Assembly (NCBI GenBank): GCA_037442565.1
Contig: JBBIQA010000089.1
Coordinates: 1 to 17,445, forward strand
DNA: 17,445 nt
Direction of reading: 5' to 3'
From: PALSA-911 sp037442565
Lineage (GTDB): Bacteria; Pseudomonadota; Alphaproteobacteria; Acetobacterales; Acetobacteraceae
Shown here: positions 15,045 through 17,445 of the stretch, piece by piece
How positions within the stretch are numbered: the stretch's first letter is position 1
Layout: every line of letters begins with the position of its first letter
Notes under the pieces: model-generated
The model's database searches: none
Told to the model about the DNA's origin: nothing
What the model saw: the letters and a program-made list of their open reading frames with translations, nothing else
Made by a program: the position numbers and the translations under genes

Positions 15045-15594
15045 ACGGCTAGCGGTCTGGCCAGCCTCGCAACGCTGGCTGCACGGTGGAACGGCCGCGC
15101 TGGTCCTGGTCGGGTTTGTGATCGCCTGGATCATGGTAAGCCTGCCGTTCACGCAGCTTTTCCTGAAATTCTGGCTGTACCAGGTCCACAAAAGCATCGG
15201 CCTGATTGTCGTTGTCCTGGTCTGCGCCCGCCTGCTGCTGCGCGTTGTCTGGCAACGCCCGGAATGGGATGACGACCTGCCGCGCTGGCAGTTGCGGGCG
15301 GCGAGCGGGGTTCACGCTTTGCTGTATGCCCTGCTGCTGGTGGTTCCGGTGCTCGGCTACTTCACCGCCGCCACGGCTCCCATCGCGGTGCCGACCGTGT
15401 TTCTCGGCCTGATCAAGGTGCCGCATCTGGTCGGGCCGGACCGCGAATGGTTCGCGATCCTGCGTCCGGTCCATCGGGGCCTGGCGATCGCTCTGGTGGC
15501 GCTGGCCTGCGGCCATGCGGCGATGGCGATCCATCATCACCTGCGGGGCCGGCCGACGCTGGCGCGCATGTGGCGCCCGGCCCCTCCGGCGTGA
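15034..15594 (+). CDS. yceJ: Cytochrome b561-family protein
   Basis: A 186-residue four-helix membrane cytochrome b. Likely haem-ligand histidines lie in each helix: H17 in RWLHGG, H52 in YQVHKSIG, H94 in GVHALLY, and H147 and/or H161 in RPVHRGL and CGHAAMAIHHH. This is the bacterial b561 pattern, in which two haems carry electrons across the membrane from ubiquinol. The start is GTG 15034, inside the end of yceI, and no clear Shine-Dalgarno is seen, which points to translational coupling. The stop is only 10 bp from the convergent aminotransferase stop. E. coli has two relatives (cybB and yceJ); the yceI neighbour favours the latter name. Confidence 0.9.
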   Translation: MPIERLAVWPASQRWLHGGTAALVLVGFVIAWIMVSLPFTQLFLKFWLYQVHKSIGLIVVVLVCARLLLRVVWQRPEWDDDLPRWQLRAASGVHALLYALLLVVPVLGYFTAATAPIAVPTVFLGLIKVPHLVGPDREWFAILRPVHRGLAIALVALACGHAAMAIHHHLRGRPTLARMWRPAPPA

Positions 15595-15604
15595 CGGCTG
15601 GCCG

Positions 15605-16834
15605 CTACCGCCCCGCGTTCTCCATGTTGGCGCTGCGCACCGGGATGCCGGTTTCCTCGAAGCACACCCGCGCCAGCGTCCGCACCCCATCCTCGATCAC
15701 CTGCGCGGACGGCATGGCGAAGCACAGCCGCATATAGGACTTCGCCGCATCGGCGTCACAGGCCCATTCCGGCCCGGCGTTGAACACCAGCCCGGCCTTG
15801 GCCGCGGGCGCGATCAGCTTGCGGACGTCCACCTCGTCCGGCAGCTTCAGCCACAGAAAGATCCCGCCCTTCGGGCGGAAGGTTTCCACCGACACGCCGA
15901 ACTCGCGCTTCAGCGCTTCCTCCATCACGTCCAGCTTGCCCTCGAGCGCGGTGCTGAGCCGTTTGATGTGGTCGTCGTAGAAGCGGGAGAAATACTCCGC
16001 CACCACCATCTGATCGACCGCGCCGGTGCCGCTGTCGCCCTTCAGCGCGATCAGCTGTGACAGCACCGACCACTCGGCCACCACGTAGCCGACCCGCAGG
16101 GCAGGGGCCAGGGATTTGGAGAACGAGCCGATATGGATCACCTGCGTCGGGTCCATCGCATACAGCGCCGGCGGCGCGTCCCAGGTCCAGATCAGGTCGG
16201 CGTAGCATTCGTCCTCGAAGATCGGCACCCCATAGGCTTTCGCCAGCCGCAGCAATTCCCGCCGCCGGTCCAGCGGCAGGATGCTGCCGGTGGGGTTCTG
16301 GATGGTCGGGATGGTATAGATGAATTTCGGCGTGACCCCGCTTGCCTTCAGCCCGGCCAGGATCGTCTCCAGCGCGTCCATTCGGATGCCATCGTCGTCC
16401 AGCGGCGCGCCGACGATCTCCAGCCCCATCTTGCGGAACTTGGTGATCGCGCCGCCGTAGGAATAGCCCTCGACGATGACGGTGTCGCCGCGCTCGGTCA
16501 GCAGCTTGCATACCATGTCGATGCCCTGGCCGGAGCCGGAGGTGATCGCCACGTCATCGCGGGTGCAGGATACGGCGCGCCGGGCCGCGAGCTTGCTGGC
16601 CACGAAGTCGCGCAGCGGCGGATAGCCCTGCGGCCCAAGTCCGAGATTATAGATCGCCAGGCTCGCACCCTCCCGCCGCAGCACGGACGCGGCGGCCTCG
16701 GCCAGCTGCTCGCAGGGGATCAGCGTCGGGTCGTTGTTGCCGCCGATGAAATAGTAGGGCGGAAAGCCGCCCCAGCGCGGGGTGGGGGGCGGCAGGTCCT
16801 TGGTGTAGAGATTGGCGTAGGCAAAGCCGTCCAT
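15605..16834 (-). CDS. PLP-dependent aminotransferase (class I/II, aminoadipate/MocR-like fold)
   Basis: A 409-residue cytosolic fold-type-I aminotransferase. The PLP Lys is K240 in SFSKSLAPALRVGYV; N180-P181 in QNPTGS, D208 and Y211 in FEDECYADL, and R247 bind the cofactor. The substrate-binding tail has MRLCFAMPS. It matches the LysN/2-aminoadipate aminotransferase branch, which is also the catalytic half of MocR regulators, but no DNA-binding domain is present, so it is an enzyme. Substrates could be aromatic, branched or aminoadipate-type amino acids; this cannot be decided. ATG 16834 (MDGFAYANLY) has GGGGAGA about 6 nt upstream; the upstream extension to 16909 is Arg-rich and not family-like. 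Divergent from gyrA. Confidence 0.9.
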   Translation of the reverse strand: MDGFAYANLYTKDLPPPTPRWGGFPPYYFIGGNNDPTLIPCEQLAEAAASVLRREGASLAIYNLGLGPQGYPPLRDFVASKLAARRAVSCTRDDVAITSGSGQGIDMVCKLLTERGDTVIVEGYSYGGAITKFRKMGLEIVGAPLDDDGIRMDALETILAGLKASGVTPKFIYTIPTIQNPTGSILPLDRRRELLRLAKAYGVPIFEDECYADLIWTWDAPPALYAMDPTQVIHIGSFSKSLAPALRVGYVVAEWSVLSQLIALKGDSGTGAVDQMVVAEYFSRFYDDHIKRLSTALEGKLDVMEEALKREFGVSVETFRPKGGIFLWLKLPDEVDVRKLIAPAAKAGLVFNAGPEWACDADAAKSYMRLCFAMPSAQVIEDGVRTLARVCFEETGIPVRSANMENAGR

Positions 16835-16929
16835 GATCGTCTCCCCGTATATGCAGCCGTTGCGGCGAAGCCTGAACCGCACCCGCCCCGCCGTGCAAGC
16901 CCCCCGCAATTGCTTGCCGAATGGCCGGT

Positions 16930-16958
16930 TTGAGCCTGCCGCCCCCCTGTGGTAGAAG
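16930..16958 (+). promoter_or_regulatory. Candidate sigma-70 type promoter for gyrA
   Basis: TTGAGC (16930-16935) and TAGAAG (16953-16958) are separated by 17 bp, the best spacing for a housekeeping promoter, about 95 bp before the gyrA start. Both boxes are weak matches in a GC-rich region, so this is a suggestion only. Confidence 0.3.
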
Positions 16959-17053
16959 GGAAGTCTTCCTTGTGCGCCCGACTCCTGTGGCCGGCTCCCG
17001 GACCAGGCAATCGCGCGATATCACCATCCCAGTTGAACTGAACCGAGCACAAC

Positions 17054-17445
17054 TTGAGCGACACGCCTGAAGCCCCACCCCCCACACCTCCCGAGGGTGG
17101 GCCGCCGGAAGACCTGCATCCGGTGATGCTTGAGGAGGAGATGCGCCGCTCCTACCTCGACTATGCCATGTCGGTCATCGTTGCCCGGGCTTTGCCGGAT
17201 GCGCGCGACGGGCTGAAGCCGGTTCATCGCCGCATCATGTATGCGATGCAGGAAGCCGGCTACACGCCGGACAAGGCCTATCGCAAATCCGCTCGCGTTG
17301 TCGGCGAGGTCATGGGTAAATACCACCCGCATGGCGACGCCTCGATCTACGACGCGCTGGTGCGGATGGCGCAGGATTTCTCCTTGCGGCTGCCGCTGAT
17401 CGACGGGCAGGGCAATTTCGGCTCGGTCGACGGCGATCCGCCGGC
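17054..17445 (+). CDS. gyrA: DNA gyrase subunit A, N-terminal part (truncated by window end)
   Basis: The first 130 codons of GyrA, open to the edge. After a Pro-rich leader (SDTPEAPPPTPPEGG), the conserved MRRSYLDYAMSVIVARALPD, DGLKPVHRRIMYAM, KYHPHGDASIYDALVRMAQ and LIDGQGNFGSVDGD are visible. The last two favour GyrA over ParC. The start is taken as TTG 17054, which yields the usual MSDTP N-terminus of alphaproteobacterial GyrA; no strong Shine-Dalgarno is seen and the later in-frame GTG 17123/ATG 17126 would also be possible. Gyrase introduces negative supercoils; GyrA holds the cleaving tyrosine, beyond this window. In the quinolone-resistance region, the residue equal to E. coli Ser83 is Ala while Asp87 is kept. 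Confidence 0.95.
   Translation, partial: MSDTPEAPPPTPPEGGPPEDLHPVMLEEEMRRSYLDYAMSVIVARALPDARDGLKPVHRRIMYAMQEAGYTPDKAYRKSARVVGEVMGKYHPHGDASIYDALVRMAQDFSLRLPLIDGQGNFGSVDGDPP

Noticed and set aside
15605..16834. MocR-type transcription factor
   Set aside because: Only the aminotransferase domain is present; the N-terminus has no winged-helix domain and starts at the usual point for a free enzyme.
1..17445. CRISPR array, insertion sequence or prophage
   Set aside because: I saw no regularly spaced direct repeats, no transposase, integrase or phage structural gene, and no stretch of clearly different base composition.

Overview
The window is very GC-rich, gene-dense chromosomal DNA from an alphaproteobacterium. 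Three things suggest Acetobacteraceae or a close relative in Rhodospirillales: the GyrA N-terminus is alphaproteobacterial in type (DARDGLKPVHRRIMYAM, then HPHGDASIYD), genes are tightly packed with frequent GTG/TTG starts, and the left edge carries a chain of G/C-rich hairpins of a kind I associate with that family. I cannot fix genus or species. I see no integrase, transposase, CRISPR array, prophage gene or compositional island, so most of the window looks like ordinary chromosome.

Layout. (1) 1-2394, minus strand: a hairpin chain at the edge, an OmpR-type response regulator, a Spy/CpxP-like periplasmic protein and an EamA permease. (2) 2565-4714, plus strand: an MFS exporter, a YfcG-type glutathione transferase and tRNA-Ser(GCU). 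(3) 4749-10462, minus strand: seven co-directional genes, in transcription order a DUF347-type (COG4705) membrane protein, a PepSY protein, an ABC ATPase, an ABC-2 permease, a small membrane-anchored Ig-like protein, a second OmpR-type regulator and its histidine kinase. (4) 10707-12189, plus strand: a PAP2 (BcrC-like) lipid phosphatase, divergent from region 3, then a LigB/YgiD-type dioxygenase. (5) 12208-14184, minus: a large alpha/beta hydrolase. (6) 14394-15594, plus: a yceI-cytochrome b561 pair. (7) 15605-16834, minus: a fold-type-I aminotransferase. (8) 17054 to the edge, plus: the start of gyrA.

How they may work together. The most system-like part is region 3 plus the divergent PAP2 gene. 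A two-component system, a two-subunit ABC exporter with a membrane-anchored Ig-like partner, a PepSY protein and a DUF347 protein sit head to tail, with an 18-bp perfect palindrome in the divergent promoter region. The parts resemble Bce/Bcr-type envelope-stress modules (sensor, ABC transporter, undecaprenyl-pyrophosphate phosphatase), but this function is inferred from layout only. The spy-like/response-regulator pair on the left is a second probable envelope-stress unit, and its kinase is not visible. The other genes are stand-alone metabolic or transport functions.

No gene-free stretch exceeds 300 bases. The longest gaps are the divergent promoter regions 10463-10706, 16835-17053 and 14185-14393.
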